Assembly: GCA_000469685.2 (NCBI GenBank)
Contig: LS997567.1
Span: forward strand, 15,575,370-15,639,369
From: Haemonchus contortus
Lineage: Eukaryota > Nematoda > Chromadorea > Rhabditida > Trichostrongylidae
Reading direction: 5' to 3'
Length of the DNA: 64,000 bases
Made by a program: the position numbers and the translations under genes. Positions 35,172 through 45,922 of this stretch are shown piece after piece. The notes beneath the pieces were generated by a model. It was given only the letters and a program-made list of their open reading frames with translations. It searched no databases and had not been told where the DNA came from. Positions within the stretch are counted from its first letter, which is position 1. Each line of letters opens with the position of its first letter.

Positions 35172-38100
35172 GGTGGCGAAGTCCGTTCCTCCAAGGGGTG
35201 CCACTGGAAACTGCCCGCTCTGTGGGCTGAGCTGACCACGGACATTCGAATGCAGGCGACAGGCCCCGTGACAGGCCGGCCTACGAACACCCCAGTCACA
35301 TCAAAAATGTTAATGTCACTCAAAGAATCTCGATGTAATGCTACGGCGTCCGCGGGAGCCGACGCGCACTTGCAAGGCCCGGTGAGTGTGAAAAGTATGC
35401 GAGGGTCTCCGGTGCAAGGACGGCATCGGGGGGCAACTAGGCTAGTCCAAAAGTCCCGCAACGTATTGAAGACTCGCGTTGCGACGTTAAATGTTGGCAC
35501 ATTAACGGGACGCTCGTATGAGTTAGCAGAAGCTCTAGAGCGTCGAAGAATTGATTTCTGTGCCGTGCAGGAAACGAGGTGGTCCTGCTGCAAGTCGAGG
35601 GACATCGGCCACGGCTTCAAAGCCGTTCTCTGTGGTGGACCCAAAACCACCAATGGAGTTGGCATAATTGTCTCTGAAAGGTTCCGTGATTCGATAGTGG
35701 GCCTGGAGCGCTTCGATGATCGCTTAATGAAGATCATTGTGGTCATCGAATGCCAAAAATACCATTTCTTCTCAGCGTATGCTCCACAGGCTGGATGCTC
35801 TGAACAAACCAAGGACAAGTTCTGGAACCTGCTAGATGAGAAGACAGCTGAAGTACCGTTACAAGAAGCACTAGTTGTCGCAGGTGATCTTAATGGTCAT
35901 GTAGGAGCTACTAAAGACGGTTACAGCTGTCATGGTGGTTTTGGATATGGGTCACGCAATACTGATGGCGAGCGAATTCTTGAGTATGCAGATTCGCATA
36001 ATCTCGTCATTGTAAACACGAAATTCCGTAAGCGTGACTCTCATCTCATTACCTTCTATAGCGGTGAAAACAGAACACAAATCGATTTCGTCCTTGTCAG
36101 GCACCGCGATCAGGGACTCGTAACAGACGCGAAGACAGTACCTTATGAAACGGTCGCTACAAAACATCGACCGCTGATTTGTACGCTAAAGATCGCCCCG
36201 CCGAAACCGAAAGTTGCCGAAAGGTGTGGGCCAGCGAGAATCAAGTGGTGGCGACTGAAGGAAAAAGAAAAGGAATCGACCGTCGTCTCCCGCATTCTAT
36301 TACCGGCGGTAACGACTGTCGATGAAACCTGGAAGAGTGCTGTCGAAGCGATAACCCGGATTGCACGGTCGGAGCTCGGCATGACCAAGCCTGGACGTCG
36401 AAAGATTGACAAGCAAACATGGTTGTGGACGGATCATGTCAGGGATAAAGTACGTGAGAAGAAAAAGCAATACCACGCATTCCTCTCGGAAAAGACAGCC
36501 GATAATTGGCAGCGCTATCAGATCGCGAAGAAAGAGGCGAAGAAGGTCGTTGCTTCTGTGAAGGCAGCTCATTTTGCCGAATTGAACGAGAAGCTCGAGT
36601 CTCGCGACGGTGAGCGGTATGTTTACCGTCTCGCAAAGACCCGCCATCGCCAGACCGAGGATATAGAAAGGTTCTTCGGCATAAATGACGAGAATGGTCA
36701 TCTCCTGACGGACCGCAAGCAAACACTGAAACGATGGCGAGAGTACTTCGAAAACATCTCGACAGTCGAATTTGCTCATCCCGCCATCCCTTGCGCTCCG
36801 CCAGTATACGGTCCTGTCCAGAAGATAACTGTGAGGGAGACAATTACGGCTATGAAGAGGATGAAATCAGGCAAAGCAACTGGTCCTGACGACTTAGCAG
36901 CGGACCTGTGGAAATCGAAATGTTGGAATCCTGCAGGGTGGTTGACGGACTTCTTCAATCAGGTCGTCGCAGAGAAGAAGGTGCCTGAGAGCTGGCAACA
37001 GAGCACGACGATTCCTATCTGGAAAAAGAAGGGCAGTCCTGGAGACTGCGCTTGCTATCGCCCAATTCGCCTGCTCTCGCACAGCATGAAAATCTTTGAG
37101 CGAATTGTGGACAGTCGTATCCGCGACATCGAGCTGACCACCAATCAGTGTGGTTTTGTCTCTGGTTGCAGCACCATTGATGCCATACACGCCACTCGCC
37201 TTCTACTAGAAAAGCATCGCGAAAAACGAAGACCGGTCCATCTTGCCTTTCTAGACTTGGAGAAGGCTTTCGACCGCGTTCCGCGTGACGTTATATGGTA
37301 TGCCTTACGACAGCATGGCGTTCCCGAAGAGCTTATTGAGTGGGTGCGCATCCTTTACACTAGCCCAAAAAGCCGAGTGCAAACGGCAGCGGGCACATCG
37401 ACGGATTTCCCCATCTCCGTCGGAGTACACCAGGGCTCTGCGTTATCCCCACTACTTTTTGTTGTCGTCATGGATGCCATTACAAAAGACCTCCAGAAGC
37501 CGGCTCCATGGACGCTTCTTTATGCCGATGATGTGATGCTCGCCAGCGAAGACAAAAGCGAGCTCGAGTCACAGGTGCAGACCTGGTCCGACCGTCTGGC
37601 TAGGTTCGGGCTCAGGTTAAACGTCAAAAAGACTGAGTACTTGACCACTGATTCGAGCGAGCCAGGCTCTATCAAGATCAATGGCACTGAGCTCACACGG
37701 ACAACAACCTTCAAGTACCTTGGATCGGCACTTGCGTCTGATGGCAGTCTGGGTTTTGAAACGAATTCTCGCGTGAATGCAGCGTGGTTGAAGTGGCGCT
37801 CAATGACTGGCGTACTCTGCGATAAGAACATCCCTGAGCGACTCAAATCAAAAATCTACAGAACCGTCATCCGCCCCGTCGCGATTTACGGCGCCGAGTG
37901 CTGGCCTACGACCAAAGAAGTAGAAGCTCGTCTCAGTGTGATGGAGACCAAGATGCTGCGCTGGACTGCCGGAGTAACACGACTAGATCGCATAAGTAAT
38001 GACGCCATCAGGGAGCGATTCGGTGTAGCGCCCATTGTCGATAAAATGCGCGAAGCCCGACTCCGTTGGTATGGCCACGTTCTCCGCGCGGACGAAGGCA

Positions 38101-38320
38101 GTGTTCGTAAGATCGGTCTCAACCTAGACGTGTCCGGAAGACGGCCTAGAGGGCGCCCAAAGCAGCGATGGCTCGATACGTTGCACGAAGACCTCAAAAC
38201 GGTTAACATCCACCCCGATCAAGCGTTTAATCGGGAGAAGTGGCGTCAACATATCAGAAAAGCGGACCCCGCCTACATGCGGGACAGGCGCTGAAGAATA
38301 AGAAGAAGAAGAAGAAGAAG
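35172..38320 (+). mobile_element. RTE-type LINE 'B', intact, inserted in LINE 'A'
   Basis: Flanked by a perfect 14-bp target duplication TGAAGAAGACAAAG at 35158-35171 and 38321-38334. It is 3149 bp: a 78-bp leader, one uninterrupted ORF, then only 26 bp after the stop, made of an AAG microsatellite tail (38301-38320). This is the compact layout of RTE elements. The perfect duplication and intact frame point to a young insertion. Confidence 0.96.
35250..38294 (+). CDS. RTE-B endonuclease-reverse transcriptase (1014 aa), intact
   Basis: Single-ORF non-LTR retrotransposon protein that nicks target DNA and reverse-transcribes its RNA from the nick. I chose the first in-frame Met inside the element (35250). 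The open frame extends upstream to 34458 only because it runs into the host RTE-A frame, giving 1278 codons in total. Residues, counted from 35250, show an apurinic-type endonuclease domain: N81 (ATLNVGTLTG), E108 (VQETRW), D213 and N215 (AGDLNG), D279 (QIDFVLV) and H306 (KHRPLI). The reverse transcriptase follows: CYRPIRLLS, NQCGFVSGCSTIDA, D669 in FLDLEKAFD, VHQGSALSPLLF, and the active site YADD at 758-761. The C-terminal region has AECWPTT and RLRWYGHVLRA blocks typical of RTE proteins. No stop or frameshift is present. About 1000 aa is the normal family length. It may be active, but that is inference. Confidence 0.95.
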   Translation: MQATGPVTGRPTNTPVTSKMLMSLKESRCNATASAGADAHLQGPVSVKSMRGSPVQGRHRGATRLVQKSRNVLKTRVATLNVGTLTGRSYELAEALERRRIDFCAVQETRWSCCKSRDIGHGFKAVLCGGPKTTNGVGIIVSERFRDSIVGLERFDDRLMKIIVVIECQKYHFFSAYAPQAGCSEQTKDKFWNLLDEKTAEVPLQEALVVAGDLNGHVGATKDGYSCHGGFGYGSRNTDGERILEYADSHNLVIVNTKFRKRDSHLITFYSGENRTQIDFVLVRHRDQGLVTDAKTVPYETVATKHRPLICTLKIAPPKPKVAERCGPARIKWWRLKEKEKESTVVSRILLPAVTTVDETWKSAVEAITRIARSELGMTKPGRRKIDKQTWLWTDHVRDKVREKKKQYHAFLSEKTADNWQRYQIAKKEAKKVVASVKAAHFAELNEKLESRDGERYVYRLAKTRHRQTEDIERFFGINDENGHLLTDRKQTLKRWREYFENISTVEFAHPAIPCAPPVYGPVQKITVRETITAMKRMKSGKATGPDDLAADLWKSKCWNPAGWLTDFFNQVVAEKKVPESWQQSTTIPIWKKKGSPGDCACYRPIRLLSHSMKIFERIVDSRIRDIELTTNQCGFVSGCSTIDAIHATRLLLEKHREKRRPVHLAFLDLEKAFDRVPRDVIWYALRQHGVPEELIEWVRILYTSPKSRVQTAAGTSTDFPISVGVHQGSALSPLLFVVVMDAITKDLQKPAPWTLLYADDVMLASEDKSELESQVQTWSDRLARFGLRLNVKKTEYLTTDSSEPGSIKINGTELTRTTTFKYLGSALASDGSLGFETNSRVNAAWLKWRSMTGVLCDKNIPERLKSKIYRTVIRPVAIYGAECWPTTKEVEARLSVMETKMLRWTAGVTRLDRISNDAIRERFGVAPIVDKMREARLRWYGHVLRADEGSVRKIGLNLDVSGRRPRGRPKQRWLDTLHEDLKTVNIHPDQAFNREKWRQHIRKADPAYMRDRR

Positions 38321-38863
38321 TGAAGAAGACAAAGAACATCCGGCTCCGCGCTCACCTTTTCGACACTGCTGTCCTTCCTGCTTTGACGTACGCCTCGGAG
38401 ACCTGGACTCTACGAAAGCAGTATGAGCATGCTGTCAGCGTTATTCAACGCGCTCTGGAAAGGACGATGCTCGGAATTTCCCTATACATGCAAGTGCAGA
38501 GGGGAATTCGAATCCGAGCTCCGTCACCGAACGAAGATCGGGGATGCCTTTGATTACGCCAAGAAATCGAAGATCAGGTGGGCCGGACATGTTATGCGAT
38601 ATAGTGATGACCGTTGGACCAGGGCGGTTACTGACTGGATCCCTCGGGAAATCAAACGAACTCCAGGAAGGCCGCCAACGAGATGGTCAGACTTCTTCAC
38701 GAAAGCTCTGAACGAAAGGAATGTTGAACCCCGTGTCCCTGAAGCGGGAACGATTCACTGGACCACTCTGGCTCGTGACAGGGACGAATGGAGACGTTAC
38801 TGGCGCCCGCTCGTGGAAGTCGATGATCAACGGGACGACAGGTGATACAGGTGATAAGAAACT

Positions 38864-39736
38864 GTCGATATACCTAGGTCGCTATTCAGTGTTCCATGGA
38901 AAGTTGAAACCCTTCCCTGGTCAGGTTTACCCACATGAAGAAGAAGCAGCGAATAGCTGGAACGCGTGAATTTCTTTAGTGTCTTATAGATACTTCATCG
39001 GCGTAAAAATCCTTCGCAGTTTTTATTGATATCGCAGCAAAGTTCGGTCCTTTCCTTCTCTCCGAGTGCTGCAATCTCCGTGTCCAGCCAATAACAATCG
39101 TTACCGAATTTCAACACACACACATTTTACATCCCTTCTCTTTCCCTTTGTCACATTGAAGTATGTCTTTATTCTGATCCACCTTCTACCCATGTACCCG
39201 TTCACACGCCTTCTTCCGACGGGGGAGCGCAGTGGAGGATAATAGGGATCAAGCAGCCAGTCCCGCTATCCTCTGGTTACACAACATGCAGAGACTGCTC
39301 CGTCTGATTCTCACAGCGATTGATAGCAGCCCTTATCCAGGGAGACGGAACATTGGTGCGTTTAGAGGTGATTAGATTGTTCAAATGGGCGTGCTTATGA
39401 GCAGCTTTAACTTCTGGCTTTGCCGCTGTTTTGTGCTTATGCTTTATGTCTGTACGATAGATGCCAGATTAGCCCGACTCGCCACGAATTTCGCCGTGCG
39501 ATTTGCCACGTGCATCACCGGACGCACCAATGTACCCATATCAATGTAGCCTAGATGCGCCGTTCTTATGCAGTTGCAGACTGCTTCGTAAGTATGTGTG
39601 AATTCGCTCGTTTGGAGATGTACGCAGCAAATTGCGCGGCGAAACTCGTCGCGATTTGGACGACTCTGGGAAGCCAGCAAAATCTACAGGCCCATCCGCG
39701 GCATTTTGCCAATTTTGCAAGTATTCGCTGTGGGAT
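38864..39736. other. Unassigned stretch
   Basis: Sequence 3' of RTE-A with no recognised coding region. It contains the second copy of the GC-rich dispersed repeat (39627-39675). Confidence 0.4.
39627..39675 (+). repeat. Dispersed GC-rich repeat, copy 2
   Basis: It matches 11519-11564 and the complement of 45228-45262, with core GCAAATTGCGCGGCGAAA followed by GCGATTTGGACGACTCTGG. Confidence 0.7.
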
Positions 39737-40014
39737 CGCTGTTGGTGCGATACCACGGCCGTGGCCCCGTCCCAAATCCGAAACGCAGTTTTGGGTTGCG
39801 AAGTGACGGTTCGATTAGAGTACGATGAAAGAGGTTGGAGCCGTTGACGCATTCGATAAAAAACGAAAATGGGATGCATTTGCTTGGCTCTGTCATGGTA
39901 CCAACTTTGTTACCATGAGAAAAGCAGCAGCTGACAACTAAAGCTTGACCTTTCTAAAAGTTATTTTTGGTACTTTCAATATAAATTAGTTGGCGCTGTG
40001 CTCTTATTGTACGA

Positions 40015-40640
40015 CTTATGAATTACCAGTTGGGCTATGCACGCTAACGCGTGCATTATATGTCGACGACCGCTTGTCTACGATGGAGTCATTCAGCGGA
40101 TTGTTGGATTACGAATAAGATAGTTGGCTCCAAATTTGAACGCAGAACTGCTGAGAGCATCACGCTCGATATATTTCATTCAAGCAGAATTATCCGTAGC
40201 TGATCATAGCCCGTCCACCTCAGTGCAGACCCTTTCCACTATAAAAACTTGACCACCCGTCTTTTAACTGCTCCTACCCATTTTCTCCACATTCTAGAGA
40301 GTTTTCAAAGAGATGAATTTTTGATCCTAACCCCGCTTCAATGTGCCGCTCCTCCCACTTCGAGGACCTAACTACATTTGTTCCAATACCTTCTACCACT
40401 TTTTCCCGCGTTCTAGAACGTCTCTGAACAGTGTTATGAAATTTTGATCTAAGCCCCGCCCACTTCCGGGATTTGACCACATTTGTTCCATTACCTCTAA
40501 CCACTTTTTTCCCGCATTCTAAAACCTTTCCGGATGAAGTTACATTTTTTTTGGAAAAGTAGCGTTCACCTCAACGCACGCCCCGCCTATTGCAGGCGGG
40601 GCTTCACTACGCTTACGCATGCCCAGCACGCTTGAGGCCT
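40015..40640 (-). repeat. Repeat family R1, copy 1 (G-rich minisatellite with palindromic end)
   Basis: It aligns in reverse complement with 53885-54375, including the end block around TGCACGCTAACGCGTGCA, and with 50520-51060 through repeated units. On the minus strand units of roughly 105-140 bp contain GTTCTAGAACGCGGG, GGTCAAATCC/AAGTC, GTGGGCGGGG and a TCATAAC block. No coding potential. Confidence 0.75.
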
Positions 40641-41005
40641 TGCTCACTTTTTATTTTTTCCTAGCCACGACCCCTTCGTTGAATCGAGTTATAATCCCTG
40701 TGGAAAATACCGCCCACATCGAGAACGCTCCGCCCACAGCCGGTAAGTTTCCTTTATTTCGATTGTTGACCCATCCCTCACCTTTACACATTTTTTTTCA
40801 CGGCGTCTGGGCTGTTATGAGACCAAATGAGAAGAACTTGCTCATGTCCCCACCCAAGTCCGGCGCATTCCCCGCCCTTTGGGGGCGGAGCTTCGCTGGG
40901 CTCACATGTGCTCAGTTGCACTTACCCTATGCTCAACGCATTCCAAACTTGACCCGACTTCTGCAGGTGTTTCTTCAGGTTATATCAAATTTCCGTATAG
41001 ACAAG

Positions 41006-41045
41006 TAAACAAACAAACAAACAAACAGACAGACAGACAGACAGA
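41006..41045 (+). repeat. Simple repeat (AAAC)n(AGAC)n
   Basis: Five AAAC units run into five AGAC-type units. Tetranucleotide microsatellite. Confidence 0.95.
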
Positions 41046-41143
41046 GCGCTTTATGTATGGTAAGGATACTAGAGCGAAGCGGGAGTAGGACTTGCCGATG
41101 CACTACAAGACTTCTAAAACATCTGCATCAGTGGCGGAAACCG

Positions 41144-41206
41144 AAAATCACTCCATCAATGTCGAGGTCCAAAACGTTTGGACCTCGACATTGATGGAGT
41201 GATTTT
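41144..41206. repeat. 63-bp palindrome: 30-bp perfect stem, 3-nt loop
   Basis: Arms 41144-41173 and 41177-41206 are perfect complements around the loop ACG (41174-41176). The outer sequence does not pair. A snap-back structure of this perfection is either recent or an artefact. Confidence 0.97.
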
Positions 41207-41701
41207 GAAACCAACAAAACAAATGGTTTCAAAATGACGCAAAACATTGTGACGTAAAAACGACGGCAAGAATCCCATATCCACCATCAAGCCCATTTCA
41301 TCACTGAAAAAGTTCAGGCAGTTCGAGGCGCTCCGGCGAGAAACAAACCTGATCATATCCCAACAATTGGAAAAGGTGCAAGAGCTTTCCAGTCGAAAGA
41401 AGCCAATCGTTGTTCCATCCCAGTCAATTTGATCACTCGGATTATTTACAAGACAACCTTTCAGCAAGTCCAGTTTTGATGACAATTTTGATACCATATC
41501 AACCCTGATCGTAATTACAGAGATTGCTTACTAAGTTGTAACATGACACAGCTAAGCAAATGCATCCCATTTTTGTTTTTTCTGAATGCAGTCAATTACT
41601 CCAACCTCTTTAATCTGTACTCTAATCAAGCCGTCACTTTGCAACCCAAAAATTGGCCTCTGATTTGGGGCGTGGTTACGGCCGTGGTATCGTACCAACA
41701 G

Positions 41702-43043
41702 AAGTCCCAACAGGAACGAAAATTCAGTCCGGCACTCGGCTCTTACAGTAATCCGGCACGTGTTAACACGCGAATTTTTGCCCGTCACATATACGACGCG
41801 TCGAAAAGGGGCTTTCGGCAAGGACACGCGGGTGGGTGGCGGGGTACGCGAACGCAATTAAATCTCGCCACCGGCCGTCGTTTGAATTACTTTCCCGCGC
41901 GCGAATATTCGAATGGACTTTCGTGGGCTGTCACCAGAGCACATTATATCCCTACGATGCGAGTGTAAAAAGGTATATCGTTGTTTATGTGACCTTCTGC
42001 GCTATATTCCGAGTAAGGAGGAGTTGGTTCGGTGGTAGTCTACCTCTTCGTTACGAACTCTAATGAAAAGGGCATATAATAAAGGAGAGAAGGGTCTTTT
42101 CACTGCATGAAGCACCAATTGTCAGTAGGGGTTATCCTTTGTTTACCCATGTCTGTCTGCCTTCGAAATGTCCTTTCTAACTTCAAGTTGGAGGTCTTCT
42201 CGCAATGAAGTAATTGATTCAGTTTACACTCTGGGAGATCCTTCAGTTTTTCTACCATCGTAAGTAGGTGGCAATATTAAAGGTCACATATCGGCCTCAA
42301 ATGAGACATTTTTGATCGTTTTGTATAAAAATATGTGAATTTCAATGACAAAGGATGAGTTGCATTGGGATCACAGATTCTCCACGTGCTCGGCTCTTCA
42401 CAGTGGGGTGCAAGTAGTACTTAGTGGTTGATTATCAGGATTATCCGGTGAATTCGGTTCAAGAGGGAACCCTATTTTATGCAGCCTCCAAGAGTAACTC
42501 AATAGGGAAAACAGAAGTGGATGAAAAAGTGAGGATCTTGCAGGAAAAACGAGATCCATTCAGTCTACCAAGTTCTTTGCTCGGAATACGAGGAAGACAG
42601 AAATAACCCAAGTGATGTTATACCTGATCCTGTTCCAATAATGCTTTTGTGAAAAACTCACGTAACATAATCACATGCTTTAGTTCTGGAGAAAGATGCC
42701 TACCTTGACACACGGCATTGTATGAAATCAAATTTCAGATCATTATGCCCCGCTACAATCACTTCAATAATCCCGAAGTCGATTAAGCGGTCGTATGGGG
42801 CTCGTCGAGGGGACAACGTACTTGTTTCTTGTATCGTTTGGACTCTTTGCAAGCTATTTTACCGAGTGTGGTGTACGGGGCGCCGGCTTCAAAACTGTCA
42901 CGTGGTTTCTAATTCGAACACACGCGCGCGGGAAAATAATTCAAACGGCAGCTGGTGGCGAGATTTAATCGCGTTCGGGGTACGCCAGGGGGGTTACTGT
43001 AAGAGCCGAGTGCCTGACTGGATTTTCGTTTTAGTGAAGTCCC
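41702..43043. repeat. Inverted-repeat locus with ~160-230 bp arms
   Basis: 41702-41935 and 42885-43043 are inverted. Paired blocks include GCACTCGGCTCTTACAGTAA with its complement, ATTAAATCTCGCCACC with its complement, and TTTCCCGCGCGCG with its complement. The left arm carries about 80 extra bases (41756-41840). The spacer of about 950 bp has no recognised gene. Its left arm touches the right arm of the preceding inverted-repeat locus. Confidence 0.75.
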
Positions 43044-44737
43044 ACAGCGAATCGTTGTAAAAATTAGCAGAATGAGACGGACGGGCCTGTAGATTTTGTT
43101 GGCTTCCGGCTCTGGCGTTTATAATAAGGTGCGGTTTTGAAGTAAAGCAGAACAGCTCGATCTAATGCTTCGATCGAGATTTTTCATTGGAAAAGGATGT
43201 TTATTAATTGCAGTAGCCTACCATTTGCTGCTTTTACTACTAACCTGAATCTTTCACTTAAGTATCCCTCTGTTCATCACCATACTAGTGAATTCGTCAG
43301 GTCTCGTTCTCTTACTACCCTGCTTCTGCAAGCGGATTTCCCGCGACTGTCCCTGCAACGTATGATGCTGCAGGAGAGTCACTGTACATACTTTCCTCTC
43401 GAGATTCACACTAGTTGTCGTGAGCATGCCGCGTCACGACTCTTGTGTGGTTTCAGGAAGTTGTTCGTTTTCGCTTCTGCTTTTTTTTGTGCGCATAAAT
43501 TTACACCCTCAACAAATAGCGAACGACTTTTGCTTGGCAGCTAGCCAGTTTTGTCCCGCAACTAATAAGTCTTGCGAGTTGATTGCTTCGGAATCTACCA
43601 TTGGACTCAACATTGTTAGATTTGCGTTTTGACTTTCTCCTCTTTTCTGCATAGTTGTTGGGGACGGATCGTTTTTACATGCCGAATGGCGTCTTGGTAG
43701 ATTTCTAGCATATCTTCATGAAATATGCTGATGTTGGTAGTTTCGCCGGTGTGATTAATGTGAAGCGGAAGAATATCTCCAGAATACACGCAGCCTTCTT
43801 GCATCAGATACTTGCCTGATGACTACAACTGGTTCATTTCGTTTAACATTGGGTGAATCACCGGTCCTTAAACCAATGTGTACGCGTGCTGCTCATGGTG
43901 CAGCACGCCCTTTTGTCTCTGCTTGCCCGCGTTTTGGTTCAAAACACGCTAGAGTTTATAACCGCCCTATGTGACCACGCGCTGCACGCAGTGGGTCACG
44001 TCGCTGCGTCGGTTATGAAAAAGGCACCGGGCACACGCGCGAGCCAGCGCAAAAGCATTACTTTACGCTAGAACGTAGAGCTCTGTGTTGAAGTATGCGA
44101 CTCCTTTCCGAATACTTCTTAATACGCACTTTCCGAAGCTAGAACGGAATCAGGGGGTGATTTTACATTGACCCCGAATTCCTTCTCCAAAATCCGGCAA
44201 TGTTACAAGCAGAACCAGAAGTGTGATAAAGTTGCTGCGGTGTAATGCTCAAAACTTTACAATGCTCACAACTGTTGGCAAATTGTATGTTAAGGACTGC
44301 ATTTTAATTTTTCCTTTATTGATTGAATATGCTATTATAACGACCATCACTGAAATTTTGCTCACATGTCCACACTATAAAACAAACCGACAGAGTGACA
44401 AAAAAACCAATACACAAGGTTTTGAAAAATGAAGACCTTGTGGTGAATTATCACTCGGGAACAATATAATGCAACAATACTATTATGTTAAGTGAATCAG
44501 TCAATCACTCATATAATTTCTAACTTTTTAAGCTGGGTCCAATTTCTGTCTCCGTAATGAGATCACGCAAGGGTCTTGATGCTGCATGCTAATGTTAACT
44601 GGTGTGGATCTCGAGTGAAAAACTGTACCATGAATCAGTCAATCACCTGCACGAGTATACCTTGTAGTGGCAGTCGCTACAAGTCTGTTCGCAGAAGAAG
44701 AAGGGTATTAAGAGAACGGGACCTGACGAAGTTACTA
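43044..44737. other. Unassigned stretch
   Basis: No recognised gene. Around 43880-44000 there are local hairpins (GTGCTGCTCATGGTGCAGCAC; GTGACC...GGTCAC). Open frames here show no known domain. Confidence 0.35.
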
Positions 44738-44891
44738 CCCTAAAATCCCATAGATAAGGCTTGTTCTTAACTTCTTCGATTTTTATTTATCCATCCATCA
44801 AGTTAGAGGGGTGACTGCATTCAATTTCAATTTCATTCCAATTCATTTCTCACCGGTAAGTTAAACCGCTCTTATCTATGGGATTTTAGGG
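44738..44891. mobile_element. 154-bp MITE with 21-bp perfect inverted repeats and TA target duplication
   Basis: The left end CCCTAAAATCCCATAGATAA(G) at 44738-44758 is the exact complement of 44871-44891. TA flanks both sides (44736-44737, 44892-44893). The interior is AT-rich and non-coding. TA duplication fits mobilisation by a Tc1/mariner transposase. No related copy is seen in the window. Confidence 0.92.
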
Positions 44892-45227
44892 TAATATAGT
44901 GATGAACAGAGATATACTTTGGTGAAAGAGTCAGTTTAAGAGTAAAAGCAGCAAAATAGTAGGCAAATGAGCTGAATAAGCATCTATTTTCAATGAATAA
45001 TTGCAATCGTGGTATTATCACGATCAATATATCGTGCTATTCTGCTCTACTCCAAACCCGGGTGTGGTGTCTCCTTACCGTACGGCGTGTCGCGCTCGCC
45101 GCCCTCGATCGCCCGCTAGAAGGGAAAGATTCGAATTTTTGGGGGAAGGATACGACTGCCGCTGGCATTGGGAGTTCGGGGAGAAGTTCCGGCACCCCTC
45201 CAAACCGACGCGCGCCCTATGATAAAC

Positions 45228-45262
45228 GCCAGAATCGTCCAAATCGCTGCGCAATTCGTCGA
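45228..45262 (-). repeat. Dispersed GC-rich repeat, copy 3 (partial)
   Basis: Its reverse complement aligns with 39640-39675 (GCGATTTGGACGATTCTGG against GCGATTTGGACGACTCTGG). Confidence 0.55.
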
Positions 45263-45596
45263 ATGCATCTCCAGATGGGCAAATGTCCCGTCCTCCTGCT
45301 ACGTGGACAAAGTTACAGGGCCCGTTACCAACTGCTGGTGGAGTGACATCCGAATTTTTCCATTTACGTACGAATCTAATTACTTCGCAATCACGCTCAC
45401 TCTCCTGCGGGGTTACATCGCTAAATTAATTCACTACTGTCCTCTTTGCCAGACCAGACTTCGGTGTAATAATATTGACTGCATGGATTAAAAAGTTCGT
45501 TACATTCTGAAGTAAGAGAACTAAAGGTAAAGTCGAAGCAGAACAAATTAAACACTATGTCAACATGAAAATGCAGCACTGGAAGTTGTGGAAGTT

Positions 45597-45922
45597 CATT
45601 ATTATTAATGTTTTTGTTATTATTTTTATCATTGTCATTGTTGTTGTCATTGTTGCTGTTGTTATTATGGTTGCTATTATCGATTGATTGTTGTTATTGT
45701 GGTTACCATTACTGCTGTTGTTATTATTGTTGTTGTTATTTTTATCATTATTATTGTTATCGTTGTTACAGTTGTTGTTGTCGTCGTTGCTGTTATTATT
45801 GTTGGTACTATTATTGTTATTGCCACTACTGTCATTGTTATTGTTGCTTTTGTCGTTGCTGTTGTTATTAATGGCATTGTTATTGTTGTTAGTATTATTG
45901 TTGTTATTATTGTTATTATCGC
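45597..45922. repeat. Degenerate (GTT/ATT)n microsatellite, ~325 bp
   Basis: Almost pure trinucleotide pattern of GTT, ATT and variants (GTC, GCT, CAT). It gives artefactual poly-Asn, poly-Leu and poly-Val frames in all phases. Not coding. Confidence 0.95.

Larger units (their letters stand above)
32738..38845 (+). pseudogene. RTE-A endonuclease-reverse transcriptase, decayed and split
   Basis: Pieces in order: an N-terminal start at 32738 with MVICTFNAQTLAP (endonuclease start, Asn box). Then 33015-33380 with GVGGVGVLVNTHLAINIDSY; the G-D-x-N catalytic block is lost by a frame break near 33270. Then 33377-33856 with NEIDHIIFNRRF and FYTGSGHRLL, where the S-D-H box reads S-G-H. Then 33917-34288 with TAPGPDRMKPKHLKS. 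Then 34458-35171, the RT core, with LTFIDLKKAFDTVE, GIRQGDAISP and the active-site FADDFVLIS. RTE-B interrupts at 35171. Coding resumes at 38335 ([20 protein letters not shown], then [15 protein letters not shown]) and stops at 38845. There are stops near 32930 and 34286 and several frameshifts. Confidence 0.92.
32290..38853 (+). mobile_element. RTE-type LINE 'A', decayed, interrupted by LINE 'B'
   Basis: A 10-bp target duplication ATAAGAAACT lies at 32280-32289 and 38854-38863. The element starts with about 450 bp of 5' untranslated sequence and ends in short GTGATACAG-type repeats, a 3' tail style seen in RTE elements. Without the 3149-bp insertion and its 14-bp duplication it would be about 3.4 kb, a normal RTE length. 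It inserted directly beside the outer end of composite element C2. Confidence 0.88.
39737..41704. repeat. Inverted-repeat locus with ~175-bp arms
   Basis: 39737-39915 and 41530-41704 are inverted and diverged. Paired blocks include GATACCACGGCCGT with its complement, GGTTGCGAAGTGACGG with GGTTGCAAAGTGACGG, and ATGGGATGCATTTGCTT with its complement. The interior contains the R1 repeat (40015-40640), an AAAC/AGAC microsatellite and a 63-bp palindrome. No coding region is recognised. It could be one element with long terminal repeats or two copies in opposite orientation. Confidence 0.7.

Noticed and set aside
35051..35818. Minus-strand 255-codon open frame
   Set aside because: It lies antisense to the intact RTE-B coding region and shows no domain; a shadow of that gene.
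34458..38294. A single 1278-residue protein
   Set aside because: The first 238 codons belong to the older element RTE-A and the rest to RTE-B. The 14-bp target duplication at 35158-35171 and 38321-38334 shows that the fusion is a nested insertion.
42480..42498. 18-base match (GCAGCCTCCAAGAGTAAC) to the RTE-A 5' region at 32613-32630
   Set aside because: Flanking sequence does not align; possibly a tiny fragment, but not distinguishable from chance.
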